From the NCBI GenBank assembly GCA_964017145.1, contig CAXHKQ010000341.1, positions 1-19,581 of the forward strand: a stretch of 19,581 bases of DNA. The letters are read 5' to 3'. The notes beneath the pieces are model-generated. The model made no database searches, was not told the origin of the DNA, and worked only from the letters and a program-made list of their open reading frames with translations. The position numbers and the translations under genes are program-made. Below, one piece after another: positions 1-9,337 of the stretch. The stretch comes from Agrocybe praecox. Taxonomy: Eukaryota > Basidiomycota > Agaricomycetes > Agaricales > Agrocybaceae. Numbering within the stretch: position 1 is the stretch's first letter; every line of letters starts with the position of its first letter.

Positions 1-23
1 GGGGCCACACGGGGCTGGTGAAG
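1..23 (+). CDS. Hira: HIRA, partial exon (first in window)
   Basis: The first bases read GHTGLVK in the frame starting at base 3 and end at AAG followed by the donor GTGAGTG at 24. In HIRA proteins this peptide lies in an N-terminal WD40 repeat and is followed directly by a G-(I/V/L)-(A/T)-W-D-P-V-G-K stretch. The next exon (4063) supplies exactly that stretch. The intron is phase 0. The start codon and the earlier WD40 repeats lie upstream of the window. The short length would make this call worthless alone; it rests on the continuity with exon 4063-5010. Confidence 0.85.
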
Positions 24-574
24 GTGAGTGAGGGGGTGGTTTTTGGAATTTAGTGAACAGTTAGTGTTTCTAGAATTCTATTCGATCGTTAATCGTAAAT
101 ATGATAGAGGAATAACCCTAAAATTGATCAAATGTGTTAGATTGGTTCTTCCGCAACGCATCATCTAAAATATTAAATATTTTAAAATATTTTGGACATC
201 TGGGAACAATATTCAATCATTGCAATTGTCAATATTCACATCAAAAGCATTCAACTTGCTCATGGAAGATATCATGTTTGGTGTCTGAAAAGTACGTTGT
301 GCGGACATTGGCATTGGCATTGGCATCGTCTGCCTGTGACTGACCTTATTCGAGAAAAAATACGATTCACTTATTTAGCGTTGATAATGTCGTCCAACGT
401 CATGATTTTGATGCATTTTTATCGAAAAAAATCCAGGGGCCTTGGAATTCAAATGAGAAAGACACGCCGGTCCCTGGTCCCTGGTGACAATTATCATTGG
501 GTTTTTCATTTCATAGAAAATATTTATTTAGTCATCGATTAAAAAAACATGTCAATTCGATTTTCTAGTACATA

Positions 575-1649
575 CTACCCCAATTTTTAATAGTTCGTCC
601 TTCTACGATGTTTTCGATCTTTGTGTACACGCCTATTGGATCCACATTTGAGAAATGTAATGACACAAATTTGTTGATCATAATTCATAATGTACGATCT
701 TAAACATATTTCAATTCCTTCGAACAAAAGTCCTTCACCTTAGGTACACGTCGACCTTACGTAGAACTATCACAAAAAATACGGTTTACATCGCCTTTAC
801 GTATTTTTACATCCTTCAAACGGCGCGTCATGGTTGACACGATCCCTGAGCATTATTCAGGAGTTATGCAGCCCCAAATTTTTAACAGTTTGGCGATCAA
901 CACTTGTTTTGTGGCACATGGATTCTTTTGCAAATGCCTTTTCATTCTACCCCAAAGTGACTCGATAGGAGAGAGGTCCGGGCTTCCCGAGGGCCACGCC
1001 AGTACTGGTATTTGTTTTTCATCAAGGTTGACTTCGCAGTGTGGCAAGTAGCGCCGTCTTGTTGGTAGATGAACTCACCATACTCCGTTGATAATAAGGG
1101 AATGGATGGCAAGAAATGATCTTCAAGGACCTTGCGATATGTTTCGGCGTTATTATTCCATCGACAACGTACAGCGAACCTACTACCCATTGCGCAGACA
1201 TTCACCCCCAGACCATCGCCGACGGCGCAAATTTAACTTTTGCCTATTCAAAATACATATAAACCTGAAATAGTTTTCAACAGAATGGAAGGCGAATATA
1301 CATACCTTGTAGAAGCCATACCCTAGTAAATGGACGTTCTTCAGGGTCAACGAACTAGACACTTTCCTTTTAATACTTCGGCCCCAAAGTTCGGCGACCT
1401 CTTTAGTCGATTCACGCCTGTTTTGTCTAATGATGTCCCCTCATCAAATTGTACATATTTCACATAAGGTCCGCGCATATCTATACTGACGGACTTTTGA
1501 TCAACGAAATTTCAATATGTTCTAGAGAACATCACAATGAACAAAGAAGAGTCATTACCTTTTCCATATGTCAATGTCAACCCAATGTGCGTGTATACGT
1601 CAGGAATCAAAAACATCGTAGGTGGACTAACTATTAAAAATTGGGGTAG
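575..1649 (-). mobile_element. Degenerate Tc1/mariner transposon
   Basis: The ends are inverted repeats starting CTACCCCAATTTTTAATAGT. Similarity between the arms continues, with gaps, for about 60-80 bp. Both ends are flanked by TA (573-574 and 1650-1651), the duplication expected of this superfamily. Inside, on the minus strand, is a broken transposase. One frame (about 1205-1035) carries the motif QQDGATCHTA with the second catalytic Asp. A second frame (about 1040-853) carries WPSGSPDLSPIESLWG with the third acidic residue, a Glu. These are the D and E of a DD(34/37)E catalytic domain. The D and E codons are separated by 92 nt, which is not a multiple of three, so the frame is broken and the spacing class cannot be read. 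At 1,075 bp the element is shorter than intact relatives and must be inactive. Confidence 0.9.
853..1205 (-). pseudogene. Tc1/mariner transposase fragment, frameshifted
   Basis: This is the DDE catalytic-domain remnant of the element at 575-1649. The N-terminal part is readable as WNNNAETYRKVLEDHFLPSI followed by the QQDGATCHTA motif. The C-terminal part is in another frame and reads VLAWPSGSPDLSPIESLWG, then a basic helix. A net shift near 1040 separates them. Upstream of 1205 the expected N-terminal DNA-binding helices and first catalytic Asp are not readable as an open frame. It cannot make a functional transposase. Confidence 0.9.
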
Positions 1650-1866
1650 TATATATTAATCGCTTGTTTGGGAAATGAACTGCAATTTGTGTCCCCATCG
1701 GTTCACCAACACAAAGGGCGATCATGATTTGGTTCGAAACGAATGCGGCTAACTTGTGATACATGTGTGCATAAAATATAAGAACAATATGGTCGATGAG
1801 ACTCGCCCATGCTGAGCACCGCTTTTTAGACCTTTTTTTTTAAATCAATCGAATATGACTTCATAT

Positions 1867-1905
1867 GCATGGTTTAACTTGAAGGTCCTTCAAGTTAAAC
1901 CATGC
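1867..1905. repeat. Perfect 19-bp palindrome with 1-nt spacer
   Basis: GCATGGTTTAACTTGAAGG at 1867-1885 is followed by a single T, then its exact reverse complement at 1887-1905. There is no mismatch. The purpose is unknown. It could be a cruciform-forming palindrome or the collapsed ends of a deleted inverted-repeat element. Confidence 0.95.
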
Positions 1906-2211
1906 TATTACTATTCTTTCGGCCAGCGATCTACAAATTGGCAAAGTAATACTTGAGGCGTATATCTAGCGATTAGCGAAACTGTGACAATATTGGACCG
2001 TTCGCCAGGTGCGTGCATTCGATTCTCGTCAACATTTTGCAATCTCATCTCTTTTAGTTAACTGGAATTAATGATTAACCTGGCCATTATCGCGTCAAAT
2101 CGTTAAGTAGATCTCCTTACTTTAATACTGAGTTTTCAATCTCTTTAGTTCTGCAGAACGGTTGACGACTATTTTCTCAGACAAATTAGAGCAATTTGAA
2201 TGAATGATTAC

Positions 2212-2818
2212 CAAGGTCCGGAAGTTAAGGGAAAATATCTTTTTTTCCTGTTCATCATACAGAACATTTGTAACCACGATTATGCGTCACGTTTCCGTAC
2301 GATTCGAATGAACAATACTTTTTATCCCCTTTTTGCCATTTTTCGGAAGTTAGGCCCTTTTTTCATCTATAATCCTTTTTTTTAGACCCTTTTTCGCTTT
2401 TTTCCTTATTTTCCCTATTTTCAGACCCTTTTTCGCCCTTTTTAGGCCCGTTTTAGGCCATATAAAAATCTGAAAATGTTCATCAAATTGCATACTAGTA
2501 AATGTTAATTTTTTGTTTTAAAAAAAACGCAAATAAGTTCGTACAAACAAAATCTCAACACATTTTTGCTAATTTTTCTGAAAATATTCAAATAATTTAA
2601 TGCGTAACAGCTTTGTCCAAGCAAGTGTTTTGCTTTGTGCGATAATTGCAAGCAGAACCATTTTCACGACGTCTTTTCAACCATTTTCACAAAATATAAT
2701 CGATAATTCATGGTTTTTAGACCCTTTTTTCTTGTTTTTAGAACCTTCTCCACTGTTTTCAGCCACTATTTTAGGGCCCTAAAACGTACTTCTTAAGGCC
2801 CTTAACTTCCGGGCCTTG
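2212..2818. mobile_element. Non-autonomous hAT-type element (MITE, 607 bp)
   Basis: The left end CAAGGTCCGGAAGTTAAGGG at 2212 pairs with the right end CCCTTAACTTCCGGGCCTTG ending at 2818, with one mismatch in 20 bp. The element is flanked by the identical 8-bp direct repeat ATGATTAC (2204-2211 and 2819-2826). An 8-bp duplication with CA-G-type ends is the signature of the hAT superfamily. The interior is a C/T-rich low-complexity stretch with repeated CCCTTTTT units. It has no transposase, so any movement would have needed enzyme from elsewhere. Confidence 0.88.
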
Positions 2819-2911
2819 ATGATTACCCTCAGAACAAGAGAATGGAAGGGTGTTGTAGGTATCAAACTTGACATCTGATGAAATTTCAATCACATTTGGT
2901 CCAGCGGTTTT

Positions 2912-3433
2912 ATGTGCCGAACGAATCCAATCGAAGTCATAGAACTACCAGTAGCGATAGTTCATACCTGGGATTTGGTTAACCGGTCGTTGTTGGGTTC
3001 GTTTTATGGTTTAGGTGGCCATGTTATATATCAAACGAAAGGTGGGACTTTGATTTTCAACATACAACTATTTTCCGAACGATTGAGAGTTAGTTGCAAG
3101 CACACTGCGCTGTTGAAAATGTCGATGTTTGTGCTGAAAAACGATAATTTGCGGGAAGTGGGAAACTGGGTGGATAGAAAGAGAATATATTTCGAGTACC
3201 CTAAACGTGAAACATTACAAATATCGCCAACACATCCGAAAATATTGATTGCCAAAGTGGGAGGTCGACAAAGCTATATTTGTGAAGGGATCAGCAGGAA
3301 GCAATTTGATCTAAAACCGCAAAAAATAGCTCTATATAACGAAAAACACTATTTTTCAGTCACATTTTCCATGCGCATTTTTCGAGCGCATTCTGCCAAA
3401 GTGGTCGATATAACGATACCTTCGCTCAGGTGA
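2912..3433 (+). CDS. Unidentified 173-codon ORF in HIRA intron 1
   Basis: An uninterrupted frame of 173 codons lies in AT-rich DNA where stops normally come every 15-20 codons, so chance is an unlikely explanation. The predicted product has a normal mix of hydrophobic, basic and aromatic residues with no low complexity. It includes the segments EVGNWVDRKRIYFEYPKRE and ILIAKVGGRQSYICEG. I recognise no family. An acceptor-like TTTGGTCCAG ends at 2904 and a donor-like CAG|GTGATGG lies at 3427-3436, so it could be an exon of a nested gene. It could equally be a surviving piece of a transposon ORF. It cannot be a HIRA cassette exon, because the HIRA phase runs into a stop there. The first ATG is an arbitrary start. 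Confidence 0.35.
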   Translation: MCRTNPIEVIELPVAIVHTWDLVNRSLLGSFYGLGGHVIYQTKGGTLIFNIQLFSERLRVSCKHTALLKMSMFVLKNDNLREVGNWVDRKRIYFEYPKRETLQISPTHPKILIAKVGGRQSYICEGISRKQFDLKPQKIALYNEKHYFSVTFSMRIFRAHSAKVVDITIPSLR

Positions 3434-4062
3434 TGGCTTGAATCCGCCCAGCTGTACTCATGAGACCTGGCGCCTTCCGATTAACTTACATTTTCGTCAA
3501 TGAGACACGTACTTCCAGGCCTACACTTCAAAATCTTCGAGAAAGTAGGAAAATATGTCGATGGATGGTTTTCATTGCTGGAGATGAAGGACTCTATTGT
3601 GAGATCCTCAAGTTAACAGAATGATAGGGTACATCTGTAGCTAATGATGGACATAAATCCGAACAAGATATCTTTGATAGTTCTTTTGTAATAGCCATTA
3701 GAATATGACGAAAAAATACCAGTTTTAAACTATCGCTACTGATACATTTATTTCGGACATATGAATAGAATTTCAAGTAGCAAATCAAATGGTTTCCGTT
3801 TGTACAGGTTCAATGAGGAGAATTCTGAATTATTCTGCGTATTTCGTGCGATTTTCGTAAGACTCAGATCAGTCACAATTATGTATCCGAGTTGTACAAT
3901 TACAAGTTTACTCTTTCGCAACTTACTCATTAGTCTGATCTCTTTTCGATAAGCTTTATTGGCCATCGGTGGGATTCACGGATATATTTGTGATGAGTGG
4001 TGAGACAGCTCATGCTAGCAGGTTTCTTCTATTATACTCGCCACCCTCCCTCCCACCCGCAG

Positions 4063-5010
4063 GGCATCGCCTGGGACCCCCGTCGGCAAGTTCCTCGCCT
4101 CCCAGTCCGACGATCGCACCGTTCGCATCTGGCGCACAGCCGACTGGTCCTGCCAGACCACCCTGACCGAACCCTTCGAAGAGTGCGGCGGCACCACGCA
4201 CGTCCTCCGCCTGTCCTGGTCCCCCGACGGCCTGTATCTCGTCTCCGCTCACGCCATGAACGGCGGCGGCCCCACCGCCCAGATCATCGAGCGCGAGAAC
4301 TTCAAGTGCGACAAGGATTTCGTCGGTCATCGCAAGGCTGTGACTTGCGTGCGCTTTCACTCGGCCATCCTCCGGCGCCAGGCTCCGCATGCGACCAACA
4401 AGTGGCAGCAGTACTGCTGTCTCGCGATCGGATCGCGCGATCGCAGCGTCTCCGTTTGGATGACGGCGCTGCAGCGACCGCTGGTCGTAGTGCACGAACT
4501 GTTCGCCGATTCGGTGCTCGATTTGTCCTGGAGTCCGGTGCACAACATCCTGATGGCCAGCAGCAATGATGGCACGGTGGCGGCGCTGCAATTCGATGCC
4601 GCCGAGTTGGGAACGCCGTTGACGGCGCAGACGAGGGATTCGCTGTACCGAAGGATGTATGGGCAGAGTGTGGAGCAGACGGTGGATTTGAATGCGACGC
4701 AGGATGGCGAGGTGATCATTGAGTATGCGGAGCTGTTGAACTCGGCAGAGGAAAAGCAGCCAGCGGCGGAAAAGCCGGCGACGTTGACGAATGGAAATGC
4801 GATGGCGAAGGGGATGACGGTTGGGGAGAAGGATGGTGCTGGTGAGCAGCAGCCGGAGCTGAGCGCGAGGTTGATATTTAGTGCGGCCATGGATGCTGCA
4901 AGGCCGATTACGCCGGTGAAGCCGGCGATTTGTAAGCAGTTTGAGACGCGGGCGAAGGATGGCCGGAGGAGGATAACGCCGATGTTTATACCGTTGGATC
5001 AGGAGACGTG
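4063..5010 (+). CDS. Hira: HIRA exon: WD40 repeats and ASF1-binding B domain
   Basis: This exon encodes the C-terminal part of the WD40 propeller. Visible motifs include FLASQSDDRTVRIW, EECGGTTHVLRLSWSPDG, VSAHAMNGGGPTAQIIER, DFVGHRKAVTCVRF and RPLVVVHELF. A linker follows, then AKDGRRRITPMFIPLDQ near the end. That last motif matches the B domain by which HIRA binds the histone chaperone ASF1 in animals (RRRITP core). HIRA scaffolds the HIRA-UBN-CABIN1 complex that deposits histone H3.3 independently of replication in the nucleus. The exon starts after CCCGCAG and ends at the phase-2 donor GTGAGT (5011). Anomaly: the first six codons (GIAWDP) and the rest are in different frames because of a C5 run at 4077-4081. 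Removing one C restores GIAWDPVGK. All other exon joints keep phase, so this is most simply an assembly error, or else a disabling allele. Confidence 0.93.
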
Positions 5011-5262
5011 GTGAGTATGGTTTTTTTGCTAATGGAGAATCCAGTAAATTCGAGAAAGTATAACTTACACTTTAAAATAGCTCTCAACTCTTGAAAGATG
5101 TCATTGCCCCAATGTGAATTAGACCATTGCATAGATGAAACAAAGGCATGTGAATACACGAGAAAGAGTTTTTTTTTCTAAATTCTATAACCCCGTAAAA
5201 AAACATTGAATTTAACATGCTCAAGTGGAAACAAAACAACAACAACCGACACCAAACAAATA

Positions 5263-5846
5263 CTCGCTTCAAAAATGAAATTTGTCATGTGTTGTGTGCT
5301 CCTAAAAACGAAAATCATAATATTTTGTTTCCTTGAATTAGATTTGTTGTTGTGATTTGTTCAAGTTTTTTGTATAGTTGTTATGAATAATTGTCAATAT
5401 TCCGAGTTGGGTCGAAAACACAAAACTGCATCATATACCAACAGAGAGACAATTGAACAACCTTAATTTCATTCTCAGATACTTTATGTCTATAGATCCC
5501 AATTTACGAGTTATTCGGGAGAGAACTTGGAAAAACTTTATTTTTCCATGCAAAAAACATATTTAGAAATATCACAAAAAATATAATAACTCGTAAATTG
5601 GGATCAATAGGAATAAAGTATCTGAGAATGAAATAAAGGTTATTCAACTGTCTTTATTTTGGTATATAATGCAATTTTGTGATTTTGGCCCAACCCCAAA
5701 AAATGGTCTATTATTCATAAGAATCACAAAAAACTTGAAAACATCACAACAACAAAACTCAATCACAACATCAAAAATAATCAGTTGAAAATGATTTTCG
5801 TTTTTAGGATTACAATGCGCATAAGAAATTTCATATTCGAAGCGAG
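5263..5846. mobile_element. Foldback / long-TIR MITE (584 bp)
   Basis: Two inverted arms of roughly 250 bp (about 5263-5512 and 5583-5846) surround a loop of about 70 bp. The arms share long blocks such as TCATTCTCAGATACTTTAT, ATCCCAATTTACGAGTTATT and CCTAAAAACGAAAATCAT, with substitutions and small indels. The termini read CTCGCTTC and GAAGCGAG and are flanked by TA on both sides (5261-5262, 5847-5848), pointing to Tc1/mariner-type mobilisation. There is no coding capacity. A transcript through it would form a long imperfect hairpin. Confidence 0.85.
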
Positions 5847-6734
5847 TATCTCAACAAAAGTCGAATTCGGGTAATGTAATCAATGAAAAATGTGTCTAAT
5901 GAACAACTATTGTATACCACTTATAAAAAGGAGCGGATTCGCGGTAATGTTCAACATCGTCTGATCACAAACAAAATACAGGGTGGCGCATAATTCATAT
6001 TCATAGCCCAATTATACAACGTAATAACTTTCGCAAAAGGCCTTTAATTTGGTTTCTGTTTTCAAATTTGTTAAGTGGAAGGATCCAAGTTTTTGTACAT
6101 AAAAACAGGAAAACTATATCGGCCTTCTGTCCGTCGTCCGGTCCTTGTAGAAGGCATGTCAATTTTATCGTTTTTATCCTGAAATTGCAGTAACATAGTA
6201 ACATGTGTGTTATTGTATGTATGTGTGTTATTCGGCCGAAACTTTATATGAAGCTCACAAAATCTAGAGTGTGTCCACATAGACCCGTTGAATAAGAAAA
6301 ATACCTTCTAAAAGCCCAAGAATAGTAATAATGGGCGATAATTAAAAGCTGGATTTCTACAAAAATCTTAAATTAGACGACTCGGAAATTATCAACTACA
6401 CTGTTCGCTAATTAAATGATTAGAATAACTATAGAAATTTCAAAGGTTGAGTGTCCTAAAGCCCAAGAAATTGGAACAAATTGGAAAACTGTAGTTATCT
6501 TACGTGTCAACGCATATCTTGAGCATACTTTCAGGTGTTAAATCAATATTTTTTAAAAGTCAGTTGAATTCCCAAATGAGAAAACCGAATTGAAATAGAA
6601 GATCTTTTGTGAAAGTTATAGCATTTTTAAATAGGGTTACGTTATGCGTCATTGTTTTAAAACAATAATGTTGATACAATTCAATTCACCTATTTTCGTC
6701 ACTTTCCTACTTTGCACTGATCAGAAATACTATT

Positions 6735-6748
6735 GGGGGGGGGGGGGG
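6735..6748. repeat. 14-G homopolymer
   Basis: An uninterrupted run of 14 G follows TATT. It is striking in this AT-rich intron. It may vary in length or be a sequencing artefact. Confidence 0.9.
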
Positions 6749-7147
6749 AATGCCCTGTGCGTTACGTGTTTAATTCGTTACACGATATTCTATCGGTATT
6801 CCCGAGATAATGCTAAAGACTCGCACCTAAGTTTTAACCGTAAATATCGAATAAAAAGTTCTAAACATGGCGATTAATATGTAGCTTCTTGAGAGATATT
6901 TTTAGATCGTTCTACTTTCGGACTCAGACTTTCTCAAAATTCAAACCATAAAATAGAATAACGGCCAACATCCATGGCAATTTGACAATCGAATTTACTG
7001 TCAAATCAACTCTAGATATTCGCGATTTAAAATGTTGGATGAAAATAATATAATTTTGTGAGTATGAATAGTACCTATTATTTTATTGAGTTACATGTCT
7101 TGAAAGAAAAATGCAATATACTATTTCTGTTCACACTTTCATTCCAG

Positions 7148-7814
7148 TGAATACACATCGTCTGAAGCCAGCTCTTCCCATCCCCCGACCACCTCCACTG
7201 AAATCGTTCCGAACGCTCCAATCACATCGTCGTCAGCACAGCAACAATCACAGCAGCAGCAGCAGACCACCGAAACAAAACCACCATCACCGCAGCAGCA
7301 AAAACCGAATCAATCTCAGCTCACAGCCGGTCTCGACAGTCGTCTCGCCAAATCACTGCCCGGCAAAACGGCCGCCATCACAGCCACCGGATCCGCACCG
7401 GATCTGCAACAACGTTCTGCCACGAATGCGAACGCAATCTCGACCTCGAACTCAACCACTGCCAACCACAGCGCCGATCGGCAGCTCGTCTTCACCGCTG
7501 GTCGGGCGAGCGCTTTTCGCGGCACCCACTCGAAAACGACCGGCCCAATTCGCCTGAGCGTGGCCAACGATGCGCTGCCGACGTCACTGGGCGCCATCAC
7601 GAAGGTAACGGCCAATACCGCAAGCCAGTCAGCAGCCAATGCGAAACCTCTGTGGGAGCAGCTAATCGGCTCGCCGGTGGTGAACTTTGCCGTTTGCTCG
7701 CGCTGGTCGCTGCTGTGCAGCTTGGATGGGACTGTGCGCGTGCTGGATGTGCAGACGGGCGTGCAAACGCTGCCGCTGGTGCAGCTGCCGACGCCGGCGG
7801 TGCAGTGTTGCTTT
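7148..7814 (+). CDS. Hira: HIRA exon: Q/S/T-rich linker and start of Hira domain
   Basis: The exon is joined in phase 2 to the previous one (TG|T gives Cys). The first half is a low-complexity linker rich in Ser, Thr, Pro and Gln, including a polyglutamine patch (SAQQQSQQQQQ) and a later QQQ. Disordered linkers are usual here in animal HIRA. From about 7640 the conserved C-terminal Hira domain starts with KPLWEQLIGSPVVNFAV, then SLDGTVRVLDVQTG and PLVQLPTPAVQCCF. In human HIRA the equivalent region is a beta-propeller-like domain involved in trimerisation and CABIN1 binding. The acceptor is TTCCAG at 7142-7147 and the donor is GTGAGT at 7815, phase 0. Confidence 0.9.
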
Positions 7815-8517
7815 GTGAGTGGGGTTGGTGCAAAGTGTGATTACACAGATTCACAATTGGAGTCATACGATTACCGGTCTTCTGTATAAACATCTCTGAC
7901 GTTCTTGAATTTTTTTCACGCCGAAATTATCAGTGAAATCTATACAGAAGGCCGGTATTTTGGGATATAATAATGTGCGGATTCTATGTTAGGAACACTA
8001 GCAAAAATCGGCATGCGTTTCAGTCCCATTTGGACGACTGTTCGATCCATCGACCAGCAATTTCAGAAACTCTTCAACATGGTTTTGAAGAAAAAAGTAC
8101 GTGACGCTAAGAACATATAAGTTGGTTTGTAACATCCGCAATACGATTACATTTTATTTTTTATCAAAATTCTGGTTTAATCAGGTTTTAACGAAATACC
8201 CTGACTATTGATCGGAACCTAACGATTTAAATGTTGACCAGACAATTCGAGAACTCGGAAAACCTATTCAAATAAATTGTTACAACCAATTCACACATAC
8301 AAACTAGAAAGGATTAGAATCCGACATTGAATCCGACATATTTTTATTTTGAGAGGACGAACTCACATTTTAGTGCACATGTCAAATACAATGAACAATG
8401 CCTATTCGTGTTCGATTGACGTACCAAGTACCAAGCAATTTCGTATGGCCATCAATATTCATCTTTAATTATTATGATATTTAATTTATGCTATTGATTT
8501 GTTCTCCCCTCCGACAG
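7815..8517 (+). other. HIRA intron 3 (703 bp, phase 0)
   Basis: The intron runs from GTGAGT to an acceptor preceded by CTCCCCTCCGACAG. Its early part includes an 82-bp inverted-repeat mini-element (7874-7955). The rest is AT-rich without recognisable features. Confidence 0.88.
7874..7955. mobile_element. 82-bp TA-flanked mini inverted-repeat element
   Basis: CCGGTCTTCTGTATA at 7874 pairs with TATACAGAAGGCCGG ending at 7955, with one mismatch. Both ends are flanked by TA (7872-7873, 7956-7957). The size and TA flanks fit a minimal Tc1/mariner-type MITE. It has no coding content. Confidence 0.65.
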
Positions 8518-8735
8518 AGTCCCAACAGCGAACTCGCCGGCTGCATCACCGAAACCGGCTGCGTGCGCGTCTGGCGCCTGCATCCGGCGCCGGCGCGCAT
8601 CCACTGCAATACGGTGTGCACAGATGTTCTCAGCGGCGGCTACGTGACGCACTTCCATTGCACCGATGCCGGTGTCGTGTTTGTGGTGCTGGCCAACGGC
8701 TGCGCCTACTCCTACTGCCCGCGATTGGAGAGCTG
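8518..8735 (+). CDS. Hira: HIRA exon: Hira domain, middle part
   Basis: This exon continues the C-terminal Hira domain: SPNSELAGCITETGCVRVWR, then VLSGGYVTHFHCTDAGVVFV and NGCAYSYCPRLESW. The pattern corresponds to the part of animal HIRA where a WD-like strand (SVWDV-type) is followed by a GxP/V-x-x-L-S-D-G-K-A-Y-x-F/Y segment ending in a conserved Trp. The acceptor GACAG at 8513-8517 joins in phase 0 after CCF. The donor GTGAGT starts at 8736, leaving TG, and the Trp is completed by G from the next exon. The joint is therefore internally consistent. Confidence 0.9.
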
Positions 8736-9337
8736 GTGAGTTTCAAAAATATAATCTTGTAAAGCGTTGAACTTTTTCCCGACTTCAAGAGTTAAAATTC
8801 CTTGGTAAACATGTAAAAGGAAGTCCGGAAAATTAGTGACGTTTGAACGACACGTTTTTTAAATGATACTATTATTTATGAATAATCAACATAGATCTTT
8901 CAAACGACTCATTACGAAAAAGGTTCATCGTTAGGACTTCTAGTTCGTTTAATATTTAATTTGTTTGACGCCCGAATGTGTCAGTTACAGACGAAAGCAT
9001 CTAGGGTACACAAAATAAATCCGGAAAACAGAAATGCACAGTTGCTAAAGAATGCGGATATCAGCAAAATACAAATATTTTAAGAAATGTTTGAATAATT
9101 CTTGAATATTTACTTGGTCTTGTGTAAGCTGCCTGTTTGGTTTGGAAAATTAGTGACTGCCCAATTGACAAAATAGTTCCTAAATCGTAGCAGATTTATT
9201 TCGCCGTAGTATGTGCTCAATATACTTTCAGACATCTCAATAGGTAATACAGTGCGTATGCATAGCGTATTTAGATGTTTGATGGAAACTTTTCTTATTC
9301 CTCTTAATAGTTTCATTTTAGCACGATAGTCGTAAAT

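Larger units (their letters stand above)
24..4062 (+). other. HIRA intron 1 (about 4.0 kb, phase 0)
   Basis: The intron runs from GTGAGTG to a pyrimidine-rich acceptor ending CACCCGCAG. It is AT-rich and largely made of mobile-element DNA: a Tc1/mariner relic, a perfect 39-base hairpin, a hAT-type MITE, and an unexplained long ORF, all listed separately. In 24-574, 1650-1866 and 1906-2203 I see no gene or clear structure. In 3434-4000 I see only short chance ORFs. Confidence 0.85.
5011..7147 (+). other. HIRA intron 2 (about 2.1 kb, phase 2)
   Basis: The intron runs from donor GTGAGT to an acceptor preceded by a pyrimidine-rich tract ending TTTCATTCCAG. It contains the foldback element at 5263-5846 and a 14-G homopolymer at 6735-6748. 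At 5977 there is a TA followed by CAGGGTGGCGCATAA, which resembles a Tc1/mariner terminus, but I found no matching opposite end. Apart from these, 5850-7147 shows no gene. Confidence 0.85.

Noticed and set aside
2330..2460. Pyrimidine-rich CCCTTTTT repeats suggesting a splice acceptor tract or satellite
   Set aside because: They lie inside the hAT MITE and have no regular period or adjacent exon.
4010..4591. 193-codon ORF on the - strand and 190-codon ORF on the + strand
   Set aside because: Both are out-of-frame readings over the HIRA WD40 exon. The + strand one is informative only because it carries GIAWDP before the frameshift.
5977..6010. TA followed by CAGGGTGGCGCATAATTCAT, resembling a Tc1/mariner terminus
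   Set aside because: No matching inverted end or transposase was found within the intron, so at most it is a one-ended remnant.
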